Shown here piece by piece: positions 1-8,371 of a stretch of DNA of 64,000 nt (position 1 is the first letter of the stretch; each line of letters opens with the position of its first letter). Where the stretch lies: positions 62,001 to 126,000 of the forward strand of contig JBDQQY010000019.1 of NCBI GenBank assembly GCA_039889035.1. Reading direction: 5' to 3'. A program made the translations under genes and the position numbers. Source of the stretch: Plantactinospora sp039889035. GTDB taxonomy: Bacteria; Actinomycetota; Actinomycetes; Mycobacteriales; Micromonosporaceae. The notes beneath the pieces were generated by a model. The model did no database searches. It worked only from the letters and a program-made list of their open reading frames with translations, and had not been told where the DNA came from.

Positions 1-424
1 AGAGGGTGCGCAGCAGTGCCCGCCCCCTGAACGGTCGTTGCAGGAAGACCGCGGCGGCCAGGCCGAGCATCCAGGAGAACCCGACCGACAGCGTCGTGTA
101 GAGCGCGGTCACCCAGAACGAGTGCAGCAGGTCCTTGCCGGTGGCCGAGCCGAAGTCGAAGGTGACCCGGTAGTTCTCCAGCCCGGCGAAGGGCGCGGTG
201 GACCAGTCCCGGATGTGGAACTGGGTGAGTTCGAGCAGGCTCATCCAGACCCCGACGAGCATCGGGACCACGTGGATGCCGAGTTCGAGCAGGGCGGCCG
301 GGACGAGTAGCAGGTACGGCAGGTACGACCGCCGTACGGCACGGCGCCCGCGCCGGCTCGGCGGGCCGTCCTGCGCTGGTCGCCCGGCGGGCCGTACGGG
401 GCCGGGCGCGGTGGTGGTGGCCAT
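1..424 (-). CDS. Sugar ABC transporter permease, MalF-like (N-terminal part, cut by window edge)
   Basis: Inner-membrane permease subunit of a carbohydrate importer. About 141 residues are visible: a basic N-terminus, a first membrane segment around residues 35-60 (YLPYLLLVPAALLELGIHV), a periplasmic stretch with the family-typical GLENY motif, and a second membrane segment near residues 105-130. The ATG at 424 has AGAGGA about five bases upstream. It lies 70 bp downstream of the binding-protein gene and is read in the same direction, so the two form an operon. A strong hairpin lies between them. The C-terminus with the EAA loop is beyond the window edge, so the sugar cannot be guessed. Confidence 0.9.
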   Translation of the reverse strand, partial: MATTTAPGPVRPAGRPAQDGPPSRRGRRAVRRSYLPYLLLVPAALLELGIHVVPMLVGVWMSLLELTQFHIRDWSTAPFAGLENYRVTFDFGSATGKDLLHSFWVTALYTTLSVGFSWMLGLAAAVFLQRPFRGRALLRTL

Positions 425-441
425 CGGATCCTCTCAGGGTG

Positions 442-476
442 GACCGTGGAGGGGGCGGCGGTCCCCCTCCACGGTC
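442..476 (-). promoter_or_regulatory. Intercistronic stem-loop between binding-protein and permease genes
   Basis: A perfect 14-bp inverted repeat (arms 442-455 and 463-476, core GTGGAGGGGG) with a 7-nt loop fills the gap between the solute-binding and permease genes. It has no U-run. In sugar ABC operons such hairpins commonly protect the binding-protein mRNA or partly terminate before the permease genes, which gives excess binding protein. That role is inferred here. Confidence 0.6.
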
Positions 477-494
477 AACCGTCGGCGTCGCGAC

Positions 495-1796
495 TCAGCT
501 GCCCATCTTCTGTTGCGCTACGCCGAGCTTCTCCTTGACCTGCGCCTCGGTGACGGGCTTGCCGCCCGCGGCGTCGGCGAAGAGCTCCTTCATGGCGGTA
601 CCGACCAGGGTCTCGAACTGGCTCTCCTCGGGCACCTGCGGCAGCGGCGCGGCGGTGGAGCCGAGCACCTCGCCCAGCACCTTCTGCTCCGGCGCCTGGA
701 ACGCCGGGTCCGCGTTCGCCGTCTTGACCGACGGCAGCGAGCCGTAGGTCTTGTTGAGGATCACCTGCTCCGCGTCGCTGGTCATGAACTTCACGAACTC
801 CAGCGCGCCGTCGAGGTTCTCGGTGTGCTTGAAGACCGCGATGTTGATGCCGGCCACCATGCTGTTGACCTTCTTGCCGCCGGGCGGCGGGGTGGCCGGG
901 AACGGCACCGGGGCGATCCCCCACTCGTCCGGGCTCATCCCCTGGGCCTTGAAGTTCGATCCGGCGGCCTGCCAGAGCAGCATCGCCGCCTTGCGGTTGG
1001 CGAAGTCGGCCACGGACTGGTTCTGGGCGTACTCGGCGTTGCTCGGGTTGACGATCTTGTCAACCGCCATCAGGTCGACGTACCGCTTGACCGCCGCGAC
1101 GTTCTGCGGGGTGTCGAAGGTCGGCTTGCCGGCGGAGTCGAACCACTCGCCGCCCCACTGCTGCCCGAAGGTGAAGGCGTGGTGGGAGTTCTCCGACGGG
1201 TTCGCGCCCTCCACCGCCAGGCCCCACTGGCCGGCCTTGGTCAGCTTCTTGCCGGTCTCGACCAGTTCCTCCCAGGTGGTGGGCGGGGCGGTGATGCCGG
1301 CGTCGGTGAACATCTTCTTGTTGTAGTAGAGCGCGTACGCCAGGCTGTACAGCGGCACGGCGGCCGGCGGCTTGCCGGGGGCACCGGCGGCGGCCAGCGC
1401 GGCCGGCACGAACCGGTCCTTGCCGCCCACCTTGCCCAGGGTCGCGTCGTCGAACGGGACCAGCGCGTTGGTGGCCTGCAACGAGGCCGACCAGGTGTTG
1501 CCGATGTTCACCACGTCCGGGCCCTTGCCCGAGGTGGCGGCGGCGAGCAGTCGGTTGAGCAGGTCCGACCAGGGTACGACCTCGACGTTGACCTTGATGC
1601 CGGTCTGCTGCTCGAACTTGTCCAGCTCGGGCTGGAGGGTCTGCTTGTCGAACTCGATGCTGGCGCCCTGGTTGCTGGCCCAGTAGGTGAGCGTCTTCGC
1701 CGCGCCCTCCGACGAGCCGCCGGAGTCGCCGCAGGCGGCGAGGGAGGCGGTCGTCAACAGGGCCGCGACAACCATAGCGAGGTGTCGTCTGGACAC
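495..1796 (-). CDS. Extracellular sugar-binding lipoprotein (family 1 solute-binding protein)
   Basis: Lipoprotein that captures a sugar outside the cell and passes it to the permease encoded downstream. With the GTG start at 1796 (AGAAGGG six to seven bases upstream) the protein has 433 residues and begins with a short basic stretch, a hydrophobic core and the lipobox LAAC at about residues 19-22, followed by a Gly/Ser linker. The mature part has family 1 hallmarks: KTLTYWAS near the start, an NIGNTW segment, and the TTWEEL and AMLLWQA regions. A longer reading frame to 1901 exists but puts 35 non-hydrophobic residues before the signal peptide and lacks a ribosome site. The divergent ROK gene is its likely regulator. 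Substrate unknown. Confidence 0.9.
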   Translation of the reverse strand: MSRRHLAMVVAALLTTASLAACGDSGGSSEGAAKTLTYWASNQGASIEFDKQTLQPELDKFEQQTGIKVNVEVVPWSDLLNRLLAAATSGKGPDVVNIGNTWSASLQATNALVPFDDATLGKVGGKDRFVPAALAAAGAPGKPPAAVPLYSLAYALYYNKKMFTDAGITAPPTTWEELVETGKKLTKAGQWGLAVEGANPSENSHHAFTFGQQWGGEWFDSAGKPTFDTPQNVAAVKRYVDLMAVDKIVNPSNAEYAQNQSVADFANRKAAMLLWQAAGSNFKAQGMSPDEWGIAPVPFPATPPPGGKKVNSMVAGINIAVFKHTENLDGALEFVKFMTSDAEQVILNKTYGSLPSVKTANADPAFQAPEQKVLGEVLGSTAAPLPQVPEESQFETLVGTAMKELFADAAGGKPVTEAQVKEKLGVAQQKMGS

Positions 1797-1948
1797 GACT
1801 TGCCCTTCTGCGTCGGCCGGCGACCTCGCCGGCCCGTCGGCGGTGGCGCCGGAGCGGGGCCGTGGGCGGCCGGGGTGGTGGAGCGGTACGGGCACGATCA
1901 CCGTCGGCGGGGGATGGAGCGAGCCACCGAAGGGGGTTCCATCAAGGC

Positions 1949-1969
1949 TTAATTTACGCGGTTATTAAA
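1949..1969. promoter_or_regulatory. Candidate ROK operator in the divergent intergenic region
   Basis: An AT-rich island in otherwise GC-rich DNA between the binding-protein gene and the ROK gene. It holds TTACGCGGTTATTAA at 1954-1968, an imperfect palindrome. The same pattern (12 of 15 positions) recurs at 3320-3334 before the secreted beta-helix gene. Position and sharing suggest the binding site of the ROK protein encoded at 2044; direct evidence is lacking. Confidence 0.5.
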
Positions 1970-2043
1970 GTGTCTGGTGGCTCGCCCGTCAAGGACGAGC
2001 CGTACAGTGACTCCCGGCGAACCCGGGTTTATCGAGGTGGTGG

Positions 2044-3246
2044 GTGGACCTGGAACGGACGACGAACCGGATCGTGCGACAGCGCAACCGGTCCGCCCTG
2101 CTGTCGAAGTTGTTCCTCGAGGGTCCGCTGACCCGGCAGGACCTCGCCCGCTTCACCGGGTTGAGCCAGCCCGCCGTCAGCAACGTGGTCGGCGACCTGA
2201 TCGGGGCCGGTCTGGTGGTCGAGGCCGGCGCCGTGGAGTCCGACGGCGGCCGCCCCAGCATGAGGCTCCGGGTGGCCCCCCGGTACGCCCTGGTCGCCGG
2301 GGTCGACGTCGGGGAGACCCGGATCCGGGTCGAGCTGTTCGACCTGGCCATGACGATGCTGGCCAGCGCCGACTACCCGCTCGACGCGGCCGGGCCGGAG
2401 CCGGCCACCGTGGTACGGCACATCCTGGCCGGGCTGGACGCCGTCACCGCGCAGGCCGGGGCGGCCCGGTCGGAGATCCTCGGCGTCGGCATCGGCGTCT
2501 CCGGCGTGGTGGTGCAGGGTGGCGAGGCGATCGTGCACGCCCAGACCCTCGGCTGGCACGGCGTACCGCTGGAGCGGCTGATCCGGGCCGAGGTGGACCT
2601 GCCGGTGCACATCGACAACGGGGCGAAGACGCTGGGCCAGGCCGAGATGTGGTTCGGGGCCGGCCGGGGCAGCCGGCACTCCGTCTTCGCGCTGGTCGGG
2701 TCCGGGGTCGGTGCGGCCGTGGTGACCAACGGGGTGATGTACCGGGGCGTCTCCAGCAGCGCCGGCGAGTGGGGGCACACCACCCTGGTGTACGACGGCC
2801 GCGCCTGCCGGTGCGGCGCCCGGGGCTGCCTGGAGGCGTACGTCGGGGCCGAGGGGATCATCGACCGCTACCGGGAGGCCCGGCGCGGGCACGCCGTACC
2901 CGGTGCCGACGAGGAGTCCCAGCTCAATGCGCTGATCGAGGCGGCGGACCGGTCCGCGACCGCCCGCCGGGTGCTGGCCGAGACGGCCGGCTACCTCGGG
3001 GCCGGGGTGGCCAACCTGATCAACCTGTTCAACCCGGAACGGGTGGTGCTGGGCGGCTGGGCCGGGGTGGCGCTCGGCGCCCACCTGCTGCCGGCGATCC
3101 GCGAGGCGGCGGCCGGGCAGGCGCTGCACCAACCGTACGAGCAGGCCACGATCGAGCTGGGACAGCTCGGGGTCGACGCGGTGGCGCTCGGTGCGGCGAC
3201 CCTGCCGGTCGCCCGGCTGCTGGCCGCCGGGGGCATCCGCAACTGA
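2044..3246 (+). CDS. ROK-family transcriptional regulator
   Basis: Sugar-responsive regulator of 400 residues. Residues about 10-65 form a winged helix-turn-helix (LLSKLFLEGPLTRQDLARFT, then SQPAVSNVVGDLI). Residues about 85-390 form the ROK sugar-kinase-like domain with the LVAGVDVG start, the GVGIGVSGVV loop and the zinc motif CRCGARGCLE near residues 255-265. Starts at GTG 2044 with GAGGTGG just upstream. It diverges from the sugar-binding lipoprotein gene with the candidate operator between them, so local control of the importer is likely. ROK proteins of this length are regulators, not kinases. Effector sugar unknown. Confidence 0.92.
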   Translation: MDLERTTNRIVRQRNRSALLSKLFLEGPLTRQDLARFTGLSQPAVSNVVGDLIGAGLVVEAGAVESDGGRPSMRLRVAPRYALVAGVDVGETRIRVELFDLAMTMLASADYPLDAAGPEPATVVRHILAGLDAVTAQAGAARSEILGVGIGVSGVVVQGGEAIVHAQTLGWHGVPLERLIRAEVDLPVHIDNGAKTLGQAEMWFGAGRGSRHSVFALVGSGVGAAVVTNGVMYRGVSSSAGEWGHTTLVYDGRACRCGARGCLEAYVGAEGIIDRYREARRGHAVPGADEESQLNALIEAADRSATARRVLAETAGYLGAGVANLINLFNPERVVLGGWAGVALGAHLLPAIREAAAGQALHQPYEQATIELGQLGVDAVALGAATLPVARLLAAGGIRN

Positions 3247-3314
3247 CGTCGCCCGCCCGGACGGGGCCGGCCGTCCCGTCGATCCGGCGGCTTCCGCGTC
3301 TTCCGGCATTCGGG

Positions 3315-3336
3315 ATAAATTACGTCGTAATAAATT
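3315..3336. promoter_or_regulatory. Second copy of the candidate ROK operator
   Basis: Within the 359-bp gap 3247-3605. It contains TTACGTCGTAATAAA (3320-3334), whose core ATTACGTCGTAAT is palindromic apart from the centre, and which matches the site at 1954-1968. It is followed by TGTCTTGAC, comparable to TGTCTGG after the first site. This suggests the beta-helix gene belongs to the ROK regulon. Confidence 0.5.
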
Positions 3337-3383
3337 GATGTCTTGACGCCGACGGAACGCGGGCGCAACACTCGTGATCCTGC

Positions 3384-3395
3384 GAGAGCGCTCTC
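3384..3395. promoter_or_regulatory. LacI-type operator palindrome upstream of the beta-helix gene
   Basis: A perfect 12-bp palindrome GAGAGCGCTCTC. The central GAGCGCTC is the hallmark of LacI-family operators in actinomycetes, such as CebR-type sites. It lies about 210 bp before the start codon. No LacI regulator with a DNA-binding domain is encoded in this window, so the binding protein would be elsewhere. Confidence 0.5.
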
Positions 3396-3605
3396 TACCG
3401 TCCACAGCCGACCGGTCGACGCCGCCCGCCGTCGGTCGTTTTCGCAGGTCGGCGCCGACCTTTCGGGCTACCCCACCCGCACCCCCGCGAAGCAGGCCCA
3501 CCGCAGCACACCCGCGGTCGGCACCACACACCGCCACTGGCCCGTCCGCTCGGCGACCCGCAGGAGCGTCCGGCGCCAGACACCTCCGCACGGACAGGCA
3601 GGGTC

Positions 3606-5843
3606 ATGATTTTTCATCGTTTTCCTCCCCGTGGGCACCCCGGTGGCCGCGCCCGAGCACGCCGGCTCGCCGGCGTACTCGCGGCGACGCTGCTACTCGC
3701 CCTGACCCCGTTCGCCGGGCCGACCCCGGCGGCGAGCGCCGCACCGGCACTGATCTCGCAGGGCAGGCCGGCCACGGCCTCGTCCACCGAGGGCGGCGCC
3801 CTCACCGCGTCGGCCGCGGTGGACGGCAACACCGGTACCCGCTGGTCCAGCGCGTTCAGCGATCCACAGTGGATTCAGGTCGACCTGGGCGCGAGCGCCA
3901 CCATCAGCCAGGTCGTGCTGCGCTGGGAGGCGGCCTACGGCCGGGCGTTCCAGATCCAGGTCTCCGACAACGCCAGTAGCTGGAACAACGTCTACACGAC
4001 CACCACCGGCACCGGCGGCACCCAGACGCTGAACGTCTCCGGCACCGGCCGGTACGTCCGGATGTACGGCACCGCCCGGGCCACCGGATACGGGTACTCG
4101 CTCTGGGAGTTCGAGGTCATCGGCGAGTTCGGCGGCGGTGGCCCCGGCCCCGGCGATCCGGTCGAGCCGACCGACCCACGCAACCCGAACTTCGGCCCGA
4201 ACACCTTCGTCTTCGACCCGTCGACACCGACCTCCACCATCCAGGGCCGGCTGAACTCGCTCTTCACCGAGCAGGAGACCGCGCAGTTCGCCCCCCGGCG
4301 GTACGCGGTGCTGTTCAAGCCCGGCACCTACACCGCCGACGTCAACCTCGGCTTCTTCACCCAGGTCGCCGGGCTCGGGATGTCGCCGGACGACGTCAAC
4401 CTGAACGGGCACGTCCGGGTGGAGGCGTTCTGGATGGGCGGCAACGCCACCCAGAACTTCTGGCGGGCCGCCGAGAACCTCTCGGTGACCCTGCCGGCCG
4501 GCACCGTCGTGGAACGCTGGGCGGTCTCCCAGGCGGCGCCGTACCGGCGGATGCATCTGCGTGGTGCCGGCAACCAGATCCAGTTGTGGAACGGCGGTGA
4601 CGGCTGGTCCAGCGGCGGCCTGATGGCCGACACCAAGATCGACGGCACGGTCGTCTCCGGCTCGCAGCAGCAGTGGTACTCCCGCAACAGCGAGTTCGGT
4701 AGCTGGAACGGCTCGGTCTGGAACATGGTCTTCACCGGGGTGACCGGGGCGCCGGCACCGCACTTCCCGAACCCGTCGCACACGGTGGTCGCGCAGACCC
4801 CGGTGGTCCGGGAGAAACCGTTCCTCTACATCGACGGCACCGGCGAGTACCGGGTCTTCGTGCCGGCGCTGCGCAGCAACAGCCAGGGCACGAGCTGGTA
4901 CAACAAGACCCCGGCCGGCTCGTCGATCTCGCTGAGCCAGTTCTTCGTCGTCCGGCCCGGCACCAGCGCGGCGACCATCAACGCCGCACTCGCCCAGGGC
5001 AAGAACCTGCTCTTCACCCCGGGCCTCTACCGCACCACCGAGACGATCCGGGTGACCCGGCCGGACACCGTGGTGCTCGGTCTCGGCCTGGCCACCATCG
5101 AACCGCAGAACGGCATCACCGCGATGACCGTGGCCGACGTGGACGGTGTCAAGGTCGCCGGCCTGATGTTCGAGGCCGGTGCCACCAACTCGTCGGTGCT
5201 GATGGAGGTCGGCCCGACCGGCTCCTCGGCCAGCCACGCCGCCAACCCGACCTCGCTGCACGACGTCTTCTTCCGGATCGGCGGCGCGGTACCCGGCAAG
5301 GCCACCACCAGCCTGCGGATCAACTCGCACAACGTGATCGGCGACCACATGTGGCTGTGGCGGGCGGATCACGGTGACGCCGGCACCTACGGCTGGAACA
5401 TCAACACCGCCGACACCGGGTTGGTGGTGAACGGCAACAACGTCACGATGTACGGCCTCTTCGTCGAGCACTACCAGAAGTACGAGGTGATCTGGAACGG
5501 CAACGGCGGGCGGACGTACTTCTTCCAGAACGAGAAGCCGTACGACCCGCCGAACCAGGCGGCCTTCATGAACGGGTCGACCCGGGGCTGGGCCGCCTAC
5601 AAGGTGGCCGACTCGGTGACCAGTCACGAGGCGTGGGGCCTGGGCAGCTACTGCTACTTCAACGTCAACCCGGCGGTGGTCAACGAACGCTCCTTCGAGG
5701 TGCCGGTCACCTCGGGGGTCCGGTTCCACAACATGGTGACGGTCTCGCTCGGCGGGGTCGGCACGATCAACCGGATCATCAACAACTCCGGCGGCACCGC
5801 CAACACCGCCAATCAGGTGCAGTACCTGAACAACTTCCCGTAG
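3606..5843 (+). CDS. Secreted F5/8 type C (discoidin) plus right-handed beta-helix protein
   Basis: Exported protein of 745 residues, probably acting on or binding a polysaccharide. The N-terminus has a twin-Arg-containing basic stretch and a hydrophobic core (VLAATLLLALTPFAG) ending near ASAA at about residue 47. Residues about 50-175 are an F5/8 type C (CBM32-like) domain with the RWSSAFSDPQWIQVDLG and YGYSLWEFEVIGEF signatures. A Gly/Pro linker leads to a long beta-helix region (FKPGTYTADVNLGFFTQVAGLG, TPGLYRTTETIRVTRPDTVV, NAAFMNGSTRGWAAYKVADS-like repeats). Close relatives in Streptomyces are often labelled adenylyl cyclase in databases, but nothing cyclase-like is visible. The fold resembles two-helix glucanases such as GH55; activity is unproven. 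Confidence 0.8.
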   Translation: MIFHRFPPRGHPGGRARARRLAGVLAATLLLALTPFAGPTPAASAAPALISQGRPATASSTEGGALTASAAVDGNTGTRWSSAFSDPQWIQVDLGASATISQVVLRWEAAYGRAFQIQVSDNASSWNNVYTTTTGTGGTQTLNVSGTGRYVRMYGTARATGYGYSLWEFEVIGEFGGGGPGPGDPVEPTDPRNPNFGPNTFVFDPSTPTSTIQGRLNSLFTEQETAQFAPRRYAVLFKPGTYTADVNLGFFTQVAGLGMSPDDVNLNGHVRVEAFWMGGNATQNFWRAAENLSVTLPAGTVVERWAVSQAAPYRRMHLRGAGNQIQLWNGGDGWSSGGLMADTKIDGTVVSGSQQQWYSRNSEFGSWNGSVWNMVFTGVTGAPAPHFPNPSHTVVAQTPVVREKPFLYIDGTGEYRVFVPALRSNSQGTSWYNKTPAGSSISLSQFFVVRPGTSAATINAALAQGKNLLFTPGLYRTTETIRVTRPDTVVLGLGLATIEPQNGITAMTVADVDGVKVAGLMFEAGATNSSVLMEVGPTGSSASHAANPTSLHDVFFRIGGAVPGKATTSLRINSHNVIGDHMWLWRADHGDAGTYGWNINTADTGLVVNGNNVTMYGLFVEHYQKYEVIWNGNGGRTYFFQNEKPYDPPNQAAFMNGSTRGWAAYKVADSVTSHEAWGLGSYCYFNVNPAVVNERSFEVPVTSGVRFHNMVTVSLGGVGTINRIINNSGGTANTANQVQYLNNFP

Positions 5844-5863
5844 GCCGGCGCTTTTCCCACACC

Positions 5864-5904
5864 GACGGCTGGCTCCGGCAGACGCCGCGCCGGAGCCAGC
5901 CGTC
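5864..5904. terminator. Bidirectional terminator hairpin
   Basis: A perfect 16-bp inverted repeat (5864-5879 with 5889-5904, core GGCTGGCTCCGGC) with a 9-nt loop sits between the stop of the beta-helix gene and the convergent sulfotransferase stop. It has no U-run, as is common in GC-rich actinomycetes. Confidence 0.75.
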
Positions 5905-6001
5905 AGCCGGTACCGCCGGGCCCGCGTCGTGGCCGTCCGCCACGCGCGGGCCCGGCCGTGCGGAGCCGGTCACGTGCCGAGCCGGTCACGTGCCGCGACG
6001 A

Positions 6002-6940
6002 TCAGTCGAGCGGCCCGCCCTGGTGGATCCAGCGCACCAGGTCCGGGTCGACGCCGAGGCCCCGGACCTTGTCGCGGTAGCGCCGCTCGCCGTCGGCGTC
6101 CAGCAACTCCCGCCACTGACCGGTTTCGCCGCGATGGAAGAACCGGTTCGGGTCGTACCAGATGCCCAGGTCCGGGGTCAGCTCCCGGGACCGGCCGCGC
6201 ATCTGGTCGAACCGGGCCGCCCGGACCAGGTCGGGCCAGCGCTGCGCGGGCACCTCGATGCCGAACCGGGCGGCGAGCCGCCGCATCGTGCCGTCGAGAT
6301 CCGCCTTCATCTCGTCGTAGTGCAGCAGGGTGACGTTCGGCAGGTGCCGGGCCCGCCAGAAGGTGTCCAGGTGGTGCACCATCGCGGCCAGCCCGACGAG
6401 TACGTCGTAGTTGTCGATCCAGGCCCAGAACCGGTCGTGGGCCGAGTCGACCCGCTCGGGCAGTCCGGCGGGGCGCTCCGGCTCGCCGTCCGGGCCCGGG
6501 CCGGCCAACCCCTCCGTGCCGACCGCCGCCACCCGCCGCCCCATCAGCACCGCGAAGTCGGTGTTCTCGATGTGGTTGTCCCAGGAGATCGCCGCGTCCC
6601 GGGGATCCCGCCCGACGCAGACGTACTCGACCTGGTCCAGGTAGGGCAGGCCGTCCAGCGGGATGTGGGTCTTGAGGAACCGGCGGTGCGGCTGCGCGGC
6701 CAGTACTGCCAGGTTCTCCTCGTGCCGGCGGGTCAGCAGGTCGGGCCAGAGCGACATCGCGTCCAGCGGCTGCGGGAAGTCCGTCGACTGGAAGACCAGC
6801 AGCGCGCAGATCATCTGCATCCACGTCGTACCGCATTTCGGCGGGGTGGAGATGACGATGTCCCCGTCCCGGAACGGGAAGTCGTGCCAGCGGGTGCTGT
6901 CCATCAGGACGTTCTGGTACAGAGCTGTCGGCTGCGGCAC
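6002..6940 (-). CDS. Sulfotransferase (PAPS-dependent, cytosolic type)
   Basis: Transfers sulfate from PAPS to a hydroxyl or amine of a small molecule. From the GTG at 6940 (GGGGAG six bases upstream) it has 312 residues. Visible motifs: the 5'-phosphosulfate loop PPKCGTTW (residues 33-40), the catalytic His of KTHIPLD (about H92), and the 3'-phosphate motif GRDPRDAAISW (about residues 110-120). The C-terminus has the RGRSREL / FHRGETGQWR region typical of sulfotransferase family 1. No signal peptide. It stands alone, converging on the beta-helix gene, so the acceptor cannot be inferred. A longer in-frame extension upstream lacks support. Confidence 0.88.
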   Translation of the reverse strand: MPQPTALYQNVLMDSTRWHDFPFRDGDIVISTPPKCGTTWMQMICALLVFQSTDFPQPLDAMSLWPDLLTRRHEENLAVLAAQPHRRFLKTHIPLDGLPYLDQVEYVCVGRDPRDAAISWDNHIENTDFAVLMGRRVAAVGTEGLAGPGPDGEPERPAGLPERVDSAHDRFWAWIDNYDVLVGLAAMVHHLDTFWRARHLPNVTLLHYDEMKADLDGTMRRLAARFGIEVPAQRWPDLVRAARFDQMRGRSRELTPDLGIWYDPNRFFHRGETGQWRELLDADGERRYRDKVRGLGVDPDLVRWIHQGGPLD

Positions 6941-7052
6941 GGCCTTCTCCCCCACGCTCGGTGCCCGGGCCGGACCGGTGCCCGGTGCCAGGCACGGCGG
7001 ACCCGACCGGTGATTGACAGTAACGAATGTAGGGCACCGCGTGACGGAACGG

Positions 7053-7691
7053 CTAGGGTCGCCGCCCCGGAGACGACGCCCGGTCCGTCCGCCGTGGCAC
7101 GTGCCGGCGGTAGTCGCTGACCGTCGGGTCGCCGCCGATCCAGAACCGCCACGGAACGTCGTGCGCCCCGGTGACCCCCACCCGCGGGCCGGTCTCGATC
7201 GACTCCGGCGGCACCGGCACGGCTGGCGGGCGGAGCCGTACCAGGCCGTCGCCGAGCAGGTAGCGGCCGTAGACGGACCGGTCCAGGCCGAGAGCCGCGC
7301 AGAGCCGGGCGGGTCCGCGGGCCAGGTCCACGTCCCGGCGTACGGCGGTGCGCCGACTCCGGGCGATCTCCAGCCCGTCGACCACCTCACCGGCCCGGAG
7401 CAGTACCGCCGACGCCTCCCCGTCCGGCCCGGTGACCACGTTCACGCACCAGTGCATGCCGTAGGTGAAGTACGCGTAGGCGTGCCCGGCCGGCCCGAAC
7501 ATCACCGCGTTGCGCGGGGTGGGCCCCCGGTGCGCGTGCGACGCCGGGTCGCCGCCGCTGCCGGCGTACGCCTCCACCTCGGTGAGCCGGACCGTGACGC
7601 CGCCCGCCGAGAGAGTGGCGCCGAGCAGCCCGCGCGCCGCCGGCACCACCGGGCCGGCCAGCAGGGCGGCGAAGTCGTCGGCCGTCGTCAT
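7053..7691 (-). CDS. 3-methyladenine DNA glycosylase (AAG/MPG family)
   Basis: Base-excision repair enzyme removing alkylated purines. The 212 residues match the AAG fold: TEVEAYAG at residues 37-44 contains the catalytic Glu (E40), followed by DPASHAHRGPTPRNAVMFGPAGHAY-type core residues and the FTYGMHWCVNVV segment. The C-terminal RVGV...PWRFWI motif is also present. Length is normal for bacterial members. Starts at ATG 7691. Codon use matches its neighbours. Confidence 0.93.
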   Translation of the reverse strand: MTTADDFAALLAGPVVPAARGLLGATLSAGGVTVRLTEVEAYAGSGGDPASHAHRGPTPRNAVMFGPAGHAYAYFTYGMHWCVNVVTGPDGEASAVLLRAGEVVDGLEIARSRRTAVRRDVDLARGPARLCAALGLDRSVYGRYLLGDGLVRLRPPAVPVPPESIETGPRVGVTGAHDVPWRFWIGGDPTVSDYRRHVPRRTDRASSPGRRP

Positions 7692-7877
7692 CCGGCAAGG
7701 ACACCACGACCGGCCGGCCCGATCCCGCGCGGGGTGGGCGCTAGCGTGTCCCGCCGACCCGCGACCTGCGCCCCGGCCCCGGCGCCCCGTGCAGCGGTCG
7801 TCCCCGCCGGAAGTCGCGCAACATACCGGCCTACCGGGTGCACAACTCCGGCCCGGTCTGGCGGCGGTCCGGCCCGG

Positions 7878-8333
7878 TCAGTGCCCGGCGGAGCGGTCCC
7901 CGGCGGCGGGGTTGTGCAGGTTCTCCGCGATCCGCCGCAGCAGGCCGACCAACTGGGCCCGCTCGGGGTCCGTCAGGCCGGCCAGGGCCCGCCCGGCGGC
8001 CCGGTCCAGCAGGTCGGGCAACTCGTCGCGGAGCGCCCGGCCCCGGTCGGTCAGCCCGATCCGGACGACCCGGCGGTCGTGCTCGTCCGGAATCCGGGTG
8101 AGCAACCCGGCCGCCTCCATCCGCTGTGTCGTCCGGGTGATGGTCGGCACCTCGACGCCGATCCGCCGGGCGAGTTCACCTGGGGTCTGCCGGTCTTCTC
8201 GCCACAACTCCTCCAGCAGGAAGTTCTGCCCCGGGTGCAGCCCGAGCCGGCGCATCCCCTCGGTGGACACGCCCTTGATGCCTCGACTGACCAGGGCGAA
8301 GACGTTCCGGAACTCCCGCTCGTGCGGCGCCAT
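7878..8333 (-). CDS. MarR-family transcriptional regulator
   Basis: Winged-helix repressor of 151 residues. The recognition region TPGELARRIGVEVPTITRTTQRMEAAGLLTRI is a MarR helix-turn-helix, followed by the wing DEHDRRVVRIGLTDRGRAL. It diverges from the SDR gene at 8439; the 105-bp intergenic region carries three evenly spaced palindromes that are its likely operators. It probably represses itself and the SDR gene in response to a small phenolic or similar ligand. Confidence 0.9.
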   Translation of the reverse strand: MAPHEREFRNVFALVSRGIKGVSTEGMRRLGLHPGQNFLLEELWREDRQTPGELARRIGVEVPTITRTTQRMEAAGLLTRIPDEHDRRVVRIGLTDRGRALRDELPDLLDRAAGRALAGLTDPERAQLVGLLRRIAENLHNPAAGDRSAGH

Positions 8334-8371
8334 GCGCAGACCCTATCGGCGCCCGCCACCCGTTGACTTCG

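Noticed and set aside
1797..1901. N-terminal extension of the sugar-binding lipoprotein to ATG 1901
   Set aside because: It would place 35 hydrophilic residues before a good lipoprotein signal and lacks a ribosome site; GTG 1796 has one.
198..1952. Long plus-strand open frame across the binding-protein gene
   Set aside because: Arg/Gly-rich shadow of the minus-strand gene, a product of high GC; no ribosome site or domain.
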